From Streptomyces sp. 2131.1 (GTDB lineage: Bacteria; Actinomycetota; Actinomycetes; Streptomycetales; Streptomycetaceae), in NCBI RefSeq assembly GCF_900105515.1, contig NZ_FNSY01000001.1, positions 1,178,001-1,242,000 on the forward strand: DNA of 64,000 nucleotides, written 5' to 3'. Shown here in pieces: positions 37,142 to 45,721 of this stretch. The number at the start of each line of letters is the position of its first letter. Position 1 is the first letter of the stretch. The notes below the pieces were generated by a model. That model searched no databases and was not told where the DNA came from. It saw only the letters and a list, made by a program, of their open reading frames with translations. Position numbers and translations under genes: made by a program.

Positions 37142-38671
37142 ATGCCCACACGTGCCTCCGTCCTGGCGGCTCTCACCGCCACCGTCCTGGCCGCGACCGG
37201 CGCCCCGGCCCTCGCCGCGGCGGACACCGGGCAGCCGATGGACCGGGCGTTCGAACGGGCCGCCGCGGCGTTCGACGTACCGCGTGATCTGCTCGCCGCC
37301 GTCGGGTACGGCGAGACCCGGCTCGACGGCCACGCCGGACGCCCCAGCCAGGCGGGCGGCTTCGGTGTGATGCACCTGGTCAGCAACCCGGCGCGGCACA
37401 CCCTGGAACGGGCCGCCGCCCTCACCGGCGAGCCGGTCGCCACCCTGCGCTCCGACACCGCCGCCAACATCCTGGGCGGCGCGGCGGTGCTGCGCGGTTA
37501 CGCGGACAAGCTCGGCCTCGACGCCCGGGACCGCGACGACATCGACGCCTGGTACCCGGCCGTCGCCCACTACAGCGGTACGCGGGGGCAGGCCGCCGCG
37601 CTCTACGCCGACACGGTCTACACGTTCCTCGCGGACGGCCTCGACGCGCTCACCCCGGGCGGCGAGCGGATCACGGTCACCGGCCGGCCGGTCTCCCCGC
37701 GCAAGGACGGGATCGCCGCCGCGGACACCGGCGTCCGCAGCGCCGACTACCCGGCGGCGCTCTGGGTCCCGGCCGACCCGAACAACTACACCACCGGCCG
37801 CACCGCGAAGATCGACAAGGTGGTCGTCCACGTCACCCAGGGCTCGTACGCGGGCTCGATCAGCTGGTTCCAGGACCCCGTGTCCGTGGTGAGCGCGCAC
37901 TACGTGGTGCGCTCGTCGGACGGCCAGATCACCCAGATGGTGCGGGACGCGGACACCGCGTACCACGCGCGCAGCGCCAACGCCTCCTCGCTCGGCATCG
38001 AGCACGAGGGCTTCATCGACGACCCGACCTGGTTCACGGACGCGATGTACCGGTCGTCGGCCGCGCTGACCGCCTCCCTGTGCGACAAGTACGGCATCCC
38101 GAAGGACCGGGCGCACATCATCGGCCACAGCGAGGCGCCCGGCAACGACCACACGGACCCCGGCCCCTACTGGGACTGGGACCGCTTCATGGAGCTGGTC
38201 AACGGCACCGGGACGGGCGGCGAGACCCGGGACGGGCTGAGCTTCGCCACGTACACCACGCAGCGCAGCGGCTCGACGGGCCCTCAGGTCACCGCCCTCC
38301 AGCGGCTGCTGAACGACCAGGGCTACGCGGCGGGCGAGGCGGACGGCAGCTTCGGCGCGGCCACGGCGGGCGCGGTGACGTCGTTCCAGGCGGCACACGG
38401 CCTCGACGCCGACGGGGTCGTGGGGGCCAGGACGTGGACGGCGCTGCTGTCCGCAGGGACGACGCCGGTGCTCGCCGAGGACGCGACGGGCGAGGACGTG
38501 AAGCGGCTCCAGCGGGCGCTGACGGCGGCGCTCGGCTCGACGGTGGAGGCCGACGGCACCTTCGGCCCGGGCACCGCGACGGCGGTGCGCTCCTACCAGA
38601 CGGGCCGGGGGCTGACGGCCGACGGGATCGTCGGACCGGCCACCTGGACGGCGCTCCAGTCCGGCCGCTGA
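37142..38671 (+). CDS. Secreted cell-wall hydrolase: lysozyme-like region + amidase + two peptidoglycan-binding domains
   Basis: A 509-aa exported protein. Signal peptide about residues 1-27 (VLAATGAPALAAADTG). Next is a helical region resembling a lytic-transglycosylase fold (FDVPRDLLAAVGYGETRLDG with Glu58, then GGFGVMHLVSN). Then an Amidase_2 (PGRP-like) zinc domain: VVVHVTQGSYAGSISWFQD, GIEHEGF, and IIGHSEAPGNDHTDPGPY with the zinc histidines. Two PG_binding_1 repeats close it (GPQVTALQRLLNDQGYAAGE and EDVKRLQRALTAALGST). It cleaves the amide bond between MurNAc and L-Ala; the N-terminal glycosidase activity is only a possibility. Confidence 0.9.
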   Translation: MPTRASVLAALTATVLAATGAPALAAADTGQPMDRAFERAAAAFDVPRDLLAAVGYGETRLDGHAGRPSQAGGFGVMHLVSNPARHTLERAAALTGEPVATLRSDTAANILGGAAVLRGYADKLGLDARDRDDIDAWYPAVAHYSGTRGQAAALYADTVYTFLADGLDALTPGGERITVTGRPVSPRKDGIAAADTGVRSADYPAALWVPADPNNYTTGRTAKIDKVVVHVTQGSYAGSISWFQDPVSVVSAHYVVRSSDGQITQMVRDADTAYHARSANASSLGIEHEGFIDDPTWFTDAMYRSSAALTASLCDKYGIPKDRAHIIGHSEAPGNDHTDPGPYWDWDRFMELVNGTGTGGETRDGLSFATYTTQRSGSTGPQVTALQRLLNDQGYAAGEADGSFGAATAGAVTSFQAAHGLDADGVVGARTWTALLSAGTTPVLAEDATGEDVKRLQRALTAALGSTVEADGTFGPGTATAVRSYQTGRGLTADGIVGPATWTALQSGR

Positions 38672-38672
38672 C

Positions 38673-38693
38673 GGCCCGGTGGCGTCCCGGGCC
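38673..38693. terminator. Small hairpin between converging genes
   Basis: GGCCCGG (38673-38679) pairs with CCGGGCC (38687-38693) around a 7-nt loop, between the amidase and DHFR-like genes. Confidence 0.5.
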
Positions 38694-38705
38694 GGTCCCG
38701 GGGCG

Positions 38706-39272
38706 TCACCGGTCTGCGCGGTCGTAACAGAGCTCCACGACGCCGGTGCCGAAGGTGCGGCTGCCGGTGAGGCGGAGGGGCCGCAGGGTCTCCTCGGCCG
38801 GGAACATCGGCTTGCCCCGGCCGATGAGGACCGGGTGGACGTAGACGCGGTACTGGTCGATCAGGTCGTGCGCCGCGAAGGACGCGGCGAGATCGGCGCC
38901 GCCGAGGGCGAGGTCGCCGCCGGGCTGCTCCTTGAGGGCCCTGACCTCCTCGGGGATCACCTCGCGGACGATGGTGGTGTTCCAGTCGGCCCGCTCCAGC
39001 GTCCGTGAGTAGACGTACTTCGGCATGTTCCGCCAGATGACGGCGAAGTCGGCCATCGGTCCCTCGTTGGCGGGGTCCTGGTCGGCGGTGGGCCAGAAGT
39101 CGGCCATCAGCTGGTGGGTGACGCGGCCGTCCAGCATGCCGCCCATACCGGCCAGTTGCTCGTTGAAATAGCTGTGGAGCTCCTCGTCCACCGTATGCCA
39201 GTCGATGTTCCGGCCCGGCCCCTCGATGAAGCCGTCGAGTGACATCGACATCCAGTAGACGATCTTGCGCAT
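38706..39272 (-). CDS. Dihydrofolate-reductase-like (RibD C-terminal domain) protein
   Basis: A 188-aa protein. MRKIVYWMSMSLDGFIEGPG opens the fold, then DGRVTHQLMADFWPTA, YSRTLERADWNTTIV, GDLALGGADLAASFAAHDLI and YRVYVHPVLIGRGKPMFPA. This is the RibD C-terminal/DfrA-like family common in actinobacteria, most members of which have no proven substrate and probably bind NADPH. A true folate role is unlikely because the pattern differs from FolA. Divergent from a nucleotidyltransferase gene 102 bp away. Confidence 0.85.
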   Translation of the reverse strand: MRKIVYWMSMSLDGFIEGPGRNIDWHTVDEELHSYFNEQLAGMGGMLDGRVTHQLMADFWPTADQDPANEGPMADFAVIWRNMPKYVYSRTLERADWNTTIVREVIPEEVRALKEQPGGDLALGGADLAASFAAHDLIDQYRVYVHPVLIGRGKPMFPAEETLRPLRLTGSRTFGTGVVELCYDRADR

Positions 39273-39374
39273 CGGGTACCTCACCGGGCGTTCGCGGCGG
39301 ACGGGGCGATGAAACTCCGCCGACGTTACCGTCCGTGCTTGACGCCGGGCAGGAGCGGCGCATAGGAGTCGGGC

Positions 39375-40415
39375 ATGAGAGTCGCAGAAGCGCGCGCCGC
39401 CGCCGCGCACTGGGTCGCCGCCCACGCCCGCCCCGCCCCCGGCTACCTCGGGGCGTACTTCAGCGGGTCCACGGTCGAGCGCCCCGGCGAGGCGGAGCTG
39501 CCGGTCTCCTCCGACGTGGACGTGGTCGTGGTGACGGAGGGGAACGAGGCACCGGCGAAGCCCGGCAAGCTGCTCCACGAAGGCGCCCTGCTGGAGATCA
39601 CGTACGAGCCGTGGTCCGTGCTGGCCGACCCGGACGCGGTGCTGGGCGCGTACCACCTGGCGTGCGGCTTCCGCCACGACACGGTCATCGACGACCCCAC
39701 GGGCCGGCTGCGCGCGCTGCACGCGTACGTCGCGCCGCGGTTCGCCGAGCCGGATCAGGTGCGCCGGAGGTGCCTGGGCGCCCGGCACCGCGTCGAGAGC
39801 CGGCTCGCTGCCCTGGACACCGGACAGCCCTTCGCCACCCGAGTGACGGCGTGGCTCTTCCCCACCGGCGTCACCACACACCTCCCGTTGGTGGCCGCAC
39901 TGCGCAACCCCACCGTCCGGCTGCGCTACCCGGCCGCGCGGGACGTCCTGACGGAGTACGGGCAGGAGGCCCTCTACCCGGACCTCCTGGCGCTCCTGGG
40001 CTGCGCAGAGGTCTCCGCGCGGCGGGTGCGGCACCATCTGGCCGAGCTGACGCGGACGTTCGACGCCACGGTCCCCGTCGCCCGCACCCCGTTCTTCTTC
40101 AGCAGCGACCTCACCGAGCGGGCGCGTCCCATCGCGGTCGACGGCAGCCGCGAACTGATCGACCGGGGCGACCACCGCGAGGCGGTCTTCTGGCTCCTGG
40201 CCACCTTCGCCCGCTGCCACACGGCCCTCGCCGCGGACGCGCCGGACCTGCACACCGCCCGGCTCCCGGCGTTCCGCGAGGCCGTCGCCGACCTCACCGG
40301 CCTCACCGACACCGAAACCCTCCTCGCCCGCCGCGACGAGGTGCTGCGCTTCGTGCCCCGGCTGTGGACGGTCACGGAGGAGATCCTGGCGGCCGGCCCG
40401 GAGGCCGTCGGGTAG
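39375..40415 (+). CDS. Nucleotidyltransferase-fold protein of unknown function
   Basis: A 346-aa protein. The N-terminal part has a NTase active-site pattern: YFSGSTVERPGEAE (Gly31-Ser32), then SSDVDVVVVTEG (Asp47, Asp49), which fits the GS...DxD core. The rest is helical. No membrane segment. Such proteins can be antibiotic nucleotidyltransferases, toxin-antitoxin NTases or uncharacterised; nothing here decides. The stop is 24 nt from the uORF of the MFS gene. Confidence 0.7.
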   Translation: MRVAEARAAAAHWVAAHARPAPGYLGAYFSGSTVERPGEAELPVSSDVDVVVVTEGNEAPAKPGKLLHEGALLEITYEPWSVLADPDAVLGAYHLACGFRHDTVIDDPTGRLRALHAYVAPRFAEPDQVRRRCLGARHRVESRLAALDTGQPFATRVTAWLFPTGVTTHLPLVAALRNPTVRLRYPAARDVLTEYGQEALYPDLLALLGCAEVSARRVRHHLAELTRTFDATVPVARTPFFFSSDLTERARPIAVDGSRELIDRGDHREAVFWLLATFARCHTALAADAPDLHTARLPAFREAVADLTGLTDTETLLARRDEVLRFVPRLWTVTEEILAAGPEAVG

Positions 40416-40427
40416 CGGTCCGTCTGT

Positions 40428-40460
40428 TACGTTGCCCGCGTGTCTCTTCCTCGTGCGTAG
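40428..40460 (+). promoter_or_regulatory. -10 box and six-codon leaderless uORF upstream of the MFS gene
   Basis: TACGTT (40428-40433) is followed after six bases by GTG TCT CTT CCT CGT GCG TAG (40440-40460), a 6-aa frame MSLPRA. The start point should coincide with the GTG, making it leaderless. No good -35 box is seen. It precedes mutually exclusive hairpins, as expected of an attenuator. Confidence 0.55.
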
Positions 40461-40473
40461 GACCCCGCTCCGA

Positions 40474-40544
40474 CCGCGCCCGGCGTAACGGGTGCGGCGC
40501 TCCGGTGTCCCCCCATGCCCGCGGCGCGGCCGAGTCCGCGCCGC
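40474..40544 (+). promoter_or_regulatory. Candidate attenuator hairpins in the MFS leader
   Basis: Stem 1 pairs 40474-40481 with 40490-40497 (8 bp, one G-U). Stem 3 pairs 40521-40529 with 40536-40544 (9 bp, perfect). GCGGCGC at 40494-40500 can instead pair with GCGCCGC at 40538-40544, which breaks both. Stem 3 ends 19 nt before the GTG start of the transporter. Confidence 0.5.
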
Positions 40545-40563
40545 CCTCCCGAGGAAGACCATC

Positions 40564-41793
40564 GTGTCCACGCCTTCGTACGCCGCTGTTCTGCGCGTCC
40601 CGCACGCCGCGCGCGCCTTCGCCGCCGCGCTCACCGGGCGGCTCTCCTACGGAATCGCTCCGCTCGCCCTGCTGCTCGCCGTCAAGGACGCCACCGGCTC
40701 CTACTCCGCCGCCGGCGGGGTGATGGCCCTGTTCGGGGCGGCCAGTGTGCTGCTGACCCCCGCCCGTGCCGGACTGATCGACCGGTACGGACCGCGCCGC
40801 GCCCTGCCGCCGATGGCGGGCCTGTACGCGGTGCTGCTCACCGTCCTCGCCCTGGCCACCTGGCGGCCGGGGGCCTCCGCGCTGGTCCTCGGGGCCCTCG
40901 CCACGGCGGCGGGGGCCTGCACCCCGCCGCTCGGCCCGGTCATGCGGACGCTGTGGAGCGACCTCGTCCCCGACCGGGAACTGCTGCGCCGCGCGTACAG
41001 CCTGGACGGGGTGGCCGAGGAACTGCTTTACGTCACCGGCCCGTTGGTGGTGGGCGTCATGGTGACGGCCACCGGGCCCGCCGCCGCCGTGCTGGCCGGT
41101 GCGGTGCTGATCGCGGTGGGGGCGGGGGCGCTGGTGACCTCGCCCGCCGTGCCGCGCGGGAAACCCGTCCACCGCACGGGGGCGGACGGACCGGCCGCCA
41201 CCGGCCTGCGGCTGAGCGCCGTGCCCGCGCTGCGGCGGGCCGTGCTGGTGACGGCGGCCGTGGGGCTCTGCCTCGGGGCGCTCGACCTGCTGGCGGTGGC
41301 CCTCACCGAGGCGATGCACCGGGCGTCGGCGGTGTCCTGGGTGCTGGCGGCCCTGTCGGCGTCGAGCGCCGTCGGGGGTCTGGCCTACGGGGCGCTGCGG
41401 TGGCGGGCCCCGCTCGGGGTGCGGCTGCCGGTCATGGCCGCCGGCCTGGGCGGGGCGGTGGCGGCGGCCGGTCTCGCCGGCAACGTGTACGTGCTGATCG
41501 CCGTGGTCGGCGTGGCCGGGCTGTTCGTCGCCCCGGCGCTCACGACCGCCTACCTGATCGCGGACGAGTCGGCGGACGCGGCCCGGCGCACCCGGGCGGG
41601 CGCCTGGGTCAACACCGCGTTCAACGCGGGCTCGTCGGGCGGCACGGCGGCGGTCGGGCTGCTGGTGGACCGGCTGCCGCTCGCCCTGTGCTGCGCGGTG
41701 GCGGCGGCCCCTGCGCTGCTGTGCGCGGCGGCGGTCCTGGGCGGCGGTGTCCGGCGGAGCCGGGCCGGGACGGAAGTGGTGGACGCGGTCTGA
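40564..41793 (+). CDS. MFS transporter
   Basis: A 409-aa membrane protein with about twelve hydrophobic helices. GTG 40564 has AGGAAG six bases upstream. The cytoplasmic loop between helices 2 and 3 reads ARAGLIDRYGPRRALP, a variant of the MFS GxxxDRxGRR motif. Helix 1 starts AAALTGRLSYGIAPLALLL. Family-level similarity suggests a drug-efflux or metabolite exporter, and the leader with uORF and hairpins is consistent with antibiotic-inducible control, which is inference. Confidence 0.85.
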   Translation: MSTPSYAAVLRVPHAARAFAAALTGRLSYGIAPLALLLAVKDATGSYSAAGGVMALFGAASVLLTPARAGLIDRYGPRRALPPMAGLYAVLLTVLALATWRPGASALVLGALATAAGACTPPLGPVMRTLWSDLVPDRELLRRAYSLDGVAEELLYVTGPLVVGVMVTATGPAAAVLAGAVLIAVGAGALVTSPAVPRGKPVHRTGADGPAATGLRLSAVPALRRAVLVTAAVGLCLGALDLLAVALTEAMHRASAVSWVLAALSASSAVGGLAYGALRWRAPLGVRLPVMAAGLGGAVAAAGLAGNVYVLIAVVGVAGLFVAPALTTAYLIADESADAARRTRAGAWVNTAFNAGSSGGTAAVGLLVDRLPLALCCAVAAAPALLCAAAVLGGGVRRSRAGTEVVDAV

Positions 41794-41799
41794 CGCACG

Positions 41800-41838
41800 G
41801 AGGCGGCCGCCCACCCCGGAGAGGTGAACGGCCGCCTC
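41800..41838. terminator. Bidirectional hairpin between MFS and subtilase genes
   Basis: GAGGCGGCCG (41800-41809) pairs with CGGCCGCCTC (41829-41838) around a 19-nt loop. Confidence 0.6.
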
Positions 41839-41845
41839 GCGCACG

Positions 41846-44800
41846 TTACTTCAGGCCGAACGCCCGGATGATCTCCTGGTCCACCGCGAGGCCGCCGGCG
41901 GCCTCGGCGTGAGCCTTGAGGGAGATCGCGGTGGCGCCCTTCTTCGGGGTCTTGAACCGGGCGGTCCAGGAACCCGTACGGTCCTTCTTGAGCGACACCG
42001 CGCTCCAGGTCTTCCCGTCGTCGTAACTCACCGACAGGGACGCCTTCGCGGCCTTCACGGCGCCGTCCAGCCACTCCTGCGTGGTGGACGACAGGCCGAT
42101 CTCCGTCCACTTGCCGGCCCGGACGTCACCGGCGAGGTCCGTGGCGACGTCGTAGTCGAGCTGGAGCATCGGGATGTCGACCTGGTACGGGCCCTCGGGG
42201 TCGTTGGCCCCCGAGACGAACGACCACTCCGAGTGGGTGCGTACGGACGTCTTCCAGGTGTCCGCGTCGCGCGAGGCGTCGAGCACCAGGCGGTAGGGCA
42301 GCTTCTCGTCGGGCAGGTCGCCGATGTAGCCGGCCCGGCCCGGGGACTCGTCGAGCAGCTTGTCGCCCTGGTAGACCCTGGACGTGGTGGTGTCGTACTC
42401 CTTGTCCGGCATGGAGCCCGAGTGCCCGGCCCCGCCGTCCGTCCACGGGGTGATGTTGTACTGGATGTCGCCGTACTGCGAGCGGTTCGGGCCCCAGAAG
42501 GCGGTGCCGAGGCGCGGCCGGGCGACGGGCGCGAACCACTGGGCCTTGTTGGTGGAGCCGGCCCGGTAGTCCATCTCGCCGCCGCGCTCCTCCAGCGCGG
42601 TGTCGCTGCCCTCCTCGTTGAACTGGGAGTGGTTCTCGTACCAGAAGGAGGCGCCCGGCAGCGGGTTGACCCACTCGGTACGGGTGCCGGGGAACTTTTC
42701 GTACTCCTCGAAGCCCAGCCCGGGGCCGTACTCGGGGATGTCGTAGCGGAATCCGCCGCCGACGACGTCGCGGTGGCCGTAGAAGGTGTTCTCGATCTTC
42801 GCCAGGTCACGGGTGGCCGGGGCGAAGGCGAGCGAGCGGTTTGGGATGGTGCCGTTGTGGCGGTCGACCAGGTCGTAGACGTAGCTCGCGAACTTGTGCT
42901 GCTCGACGGTCAGCCTCTTGCCGCGCCGGGCGGTCTTGATCAGGCTCTCACCGGCGATCCGCTGGACGGTCGCGACCGGGAGGGCGAGCGTGGTGCCGTA
43001 GTCGCCGTAGGACTCCATCAGCCGGCCGTCGCCCTGGTTGACGACGAACAGCGCCTTCGCGCCCGCGGCGACGGCGGCGGCGACCCGGTCGGCCGGGGCC
43101 ACCGTGTCGCTGCCGCGGATCACGACGGCCCTGCCCTCGGCGTCCAGGTGCTTGTAGTCGGCGGCGGAGCCGTCGCCCGCGAAGACGCTGCGCAGCTTGG
43201 CGCGGCTGTCCTCGGCGACCGGCGAACCGCTCTGCACGGTCACCGGGACGTCCCGGCCGTCGGCCGTGACGTCGATCAGCTTCTCGCCCTGGCGCCAGCG
43301 GGTCAGGAAGGAGAAGTCGCCCTGGGTGACCTTCTTGGTGGGGGCCGCCCACAGCTGGTCGTACGTCAGCGGGATCTGGTACGCGTCGCGCTGGACCGTG
43401 CCGTCCGGTGCGGTGCGCGCCATGTCGTAGCGCAGCTGGCGGGTCTCGGTCTCCTTCGGCGTGCGCACGCTGATCTTGCGGGCCTCGGAGGCGTCGAGGG
43501 TGGCCGTGACCGGCTTGTTCAGGATGATCTCGGGGGCGGCGAGGAAGGCGATGGCCTTGGAGTCGGCGGTGTCACCCTTGATGTCCGCGGCGGTCCAGGC
43601 GGTGTAGTTGCCCGGGGGCAGGCGGAGCGTGGTGTCACCGGAGACGGCGACGGGCGACAGGTTCGGGTCGCCGAGCGCGCCGAGGACGACGGTGCCGTCC
43701 ATGGGCTTGCCGGAGCGGTCGCGCAGCCGGAGCGTGAGGTCGTAGAGCTCCTGCTCCTTGTTGAGCGCGAAGCCGGTGTGCGCGACGACGGCGCCGGAGG
43801 CGTCCTTGGCGACGACCTGCCCGGAGAACGTGGTGCCCGCGTCCACCTTCGACGGGTCGAGCGTGAGGACGGCCTCGGCGGTGGAGCCGGCCGGGACGGT
43901 CAGCTTCTTCACGGAGAGGGTGTACGCGTCCGAGTCGCTGTCCGTCGCCAGGTCGAGGGTGACGTCGGCGGCGCCGGTGTTGCGGTAGGTGAGGGTGCGT
44001 TCGGTGACCGGGTCGGAGGCGCTGTGCGGCCAGTCGTACGCGGCGACCGCGACGGAGCCCGTGGCCTCGATGGTCGCGTCGACGGCGGCCTTCACGTCGA
44101 GCCGGCCGGTGCCCTGCTCGTACGGGGTGTAGTCGGGCAGCACCTTGGACGAGGTCATCAGCGCGTCCTTGATGCGCTGGCCGGTCCAGTCGGGGTGGCG
44201 CTGCTTGAGGATGGCGGCGGCGCCCGCGACGTGCGGGGTGGCCATCGACGTGCCGGACATCGACTGGTACATGCCCTCGATGCCGGGGACCGACTGCGAG
44301 GCGGCGGCGTTGATGTCGACGCCGGGCGCTGACAGGTCCGGCTTCAGGCCGTAGCTGCGCACCAGCGGGCCCATGGACGAGAAGTCGGCGCGGCCGTCCT
44401 GCTTGTCGACGGCGGCGACGGTGAGCGCCTTGTCGGCGGAGCCCGGCGAGCCGATGGTGCCGGCGCCGTACGCGTTGCCCGCGGCGATCACGAAGAGCGG
44501 GCCGCCGTCCGCGGAGAGGGTGTTGACGGCCTGGGACATGGGGTCGGTGCCGTCGTCGGCGACCGGTGAGCCGAGGCTCATGGAGACGACGTCGGCGCCC
44601 TCCGCCTTGGCCCACTCCATGGCCTCGATGATGCCGGAGTCCGCGCCGGAGCCCTCGTTGCTCAGGACCTTGCCGACGAGCAGGCCGGCCTCGGGGGCGA
44701 CGCCCTTGTTGACGCCGTCGGACGCGGCGCCCGAGCCGGCGATGGTGGAGGCGACGTGCGTGCCGTGGCCGTTCTTGTCGTCGACCTCCTCGCCCGGGAC

Positions 44801-45610
44801 GAAGCTCTTCGTCTCCAGGATGCGGCCCTTGACGTCCGGGTGGTCCTCGTCGATGCCGGTGTCCAGGACGGCGACCTTGATGCCCTTGCCGTCGTAGCCC
44901 TCGGCCCAGGCCTGCGGGGCGTTGATCTGCGGCACGGAGTCCTTGAGCGCGGCCTCGGCGCGGCCGTCGAGCCAGAGCCTGGCGATGCCGTTGTCCAGCG
45001 AACGGGCCGTGGCGGTGCGCGCGATGTCGTTCCAGAAGGAGCGCGCGGTGTCCTTGCCGGCCTTCAGCGCGGCGCCGTGGATGGACTCCAGCTGCCGGAC
45101 CGTCTTGCTGCCCCGGGGGGCGGCGGGCAGCGAACGGGCCTTGGACGCGGGGTAGGTGGCGATCAGCGGAATGCCGCCGGCCGCCTTGTCGTCGTAGCCC
45201 ATCTTCGCGAGCGCGGAGACGTTGAAGAGGCGGCGGTCGAGCCTGCCGGCCGCGAGCAGGCTCTGCGCCTCGTCGGGCAGGACGTAGATGTCGTCCCCGG
45301 CCTGCTGGACGTGGACGCCGCCGGTGGCGCCCTCGGGGCGGTCCACGGTGACGGTGTCCTGGTTGCCCGTGCCGTCCGTGTAGTGGACGACGTCACCGGT
45401 GACGAGGGTGATGTCGTAGCGGTGAACGGGCTTGCCGGTGGGGGCGGTTCCCGCAGTGGCGGGAGCGGGGGCGGCTGCCGCGGTGCCGGTGACGGGCAGC
45501 AGCGCGCCGCTCACCAGGGCCGCGGCGGTGGCTATGAGGAGGGTGCGTCGCCCGGCGCGAGCGGGTCTCACCCGGCCGGTCGCGGTGGAGGGGGTGAAAG
45601 TCATGCTCAT
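41846..45610 (-). CDS. Large secreted S8 (subtilisin-like) serine peptidase
   Basis: A 1254-aa exported protease. The signal region is basic then hydrophobic (RRTLLIATAAALVSGALLPV, ending near TAAAAPAPA). The catalytic triad is clear: Asp in VAVLDTGIDEDHPDVKGR, His in GHGTHVASTIAGSG, Ser in GTSMATPHVAGAAAILK. About 200 N-terminal residues form a propeptide. The roughly 750 residues after the catalytic domain include an immunoglobulin-like region (TLTYRNTGAADVTLDLATDS) and a PA-like insert (AVVIRGSDTVAPADRVAAAV). No anchor or sortase motif is seen, so it is probably released. Length is typical of Streptomyces extracellular subtilases of 1100-1250 aa. Confidence 0.93.
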   Translation of the reverse strand: MSMTFTPSTATGRVRPARAGRRTLLIATAAALVSGALLPVTGTAAAAPAPATAGTAPTGKPVHRYDITLVTGDVVHYTDGTGNQDTVTVDRPEGATGGVHVQQAGDDIYVLPDEAQSLLAAGRLDRRLFNVSALAKMGYDDKAAGGIPLIATYPASKARSLPAAPRGSKTVRQLESIHGAALKAGKDTARSFWNDIARTATARSLDNGIARLWLDGRAEAALKDSVPQINAPQAWAEGYDGKGIKVAVLDTGIDEDHPDVKGRILETKSFVPGEEVDDKNGHGTHVASTIAGSGAASDGVNKGVAPEAGLLVGKVLSNEGSGADSGIIEAMEWAKAEGADVVSMSLGSPVADDGTDPMSQAVNTLSADGGPLFVIAAGNAYGAGTIGSPGSADKALTVAAVDKQDGRADFSSMGPLVRSYGLKPDLSAPGVDINAAASQSVPGIEGMYQSMSGTSMATPHVAGAAAILKQRHPDWTGQRIKDALMTSSKVLPDYTPYEQGTGRLDVKAAVDATIEATGSVAVAAYDWPHSASDPVTERTLTYRNTGAADVTLDLATDSDSDAYTLSVKKLTVPAGSTAEAVLTLDPSKVDAGTTFSGQVVAKDASGAVVAHTGFALNKEQELYDLTLRLRDRSGKPMDGTVVLGALGDPNLSPVAVSGDTTLRLPPGNYTAWTAADIKGDTADSKAIAFLAAPEIILNKPVTATLDASEARKISVRTPKETETRQLRYDMARTAPDGTVQRDAYQIPLTYDQLWAAPTKKVTQGDFSFLTRWRQGEKLIDVTADGRDVPVTVQSGSPVAEDSRAKLRSVFAGDGSAADYKHLDAEGRAVVIRGSDTVAPADRVAAAVAAGAKALFVVNQGDGRLMESYGDYGTTLALPVATVQRIAGESLIKTARRGKRLTVEQHKFASYVYDLVDRHNGTIPNRSLAFAPATRDLAKIENTFYGHRDVVGGGFRYDIPEYGPGLGFEEYEKFPGTRTEWVNPLPGASFWYENHSQFNEEGSDTALEERGGEMDYRAGSTNKAQWFAPVARPRLGTAFWGPNRSQYGDIQYNITPWTDGGAGHSGSMPDKEYDTTTSRVYQGDKLLDESPGRAGYIGDLPDEKLPYRLVLDASRDADTWKTSVRTHSEWSFVSGANDPEGPYQVDIPMLQLDYDVATDLAGDVRAGKWTEIGLSSTTQEWLDGAVKAAKASLSVSYDDGKTWSAVSLKKDRTGSWTARFKTPKKGATAISLKAHAEAAGGLAVDQEIIRAFGLK

Positions 45611-45721
45611 GATCTACCGGTAAACGCGCCGCCGTGGGACGGTCCGCGCCTGGCGCGAATGCGCCGTGGCGGCTACCCGCCGGACGCGGACACCGCGTGG
45701 CCGGGGCGTGTGGGGGCCACT

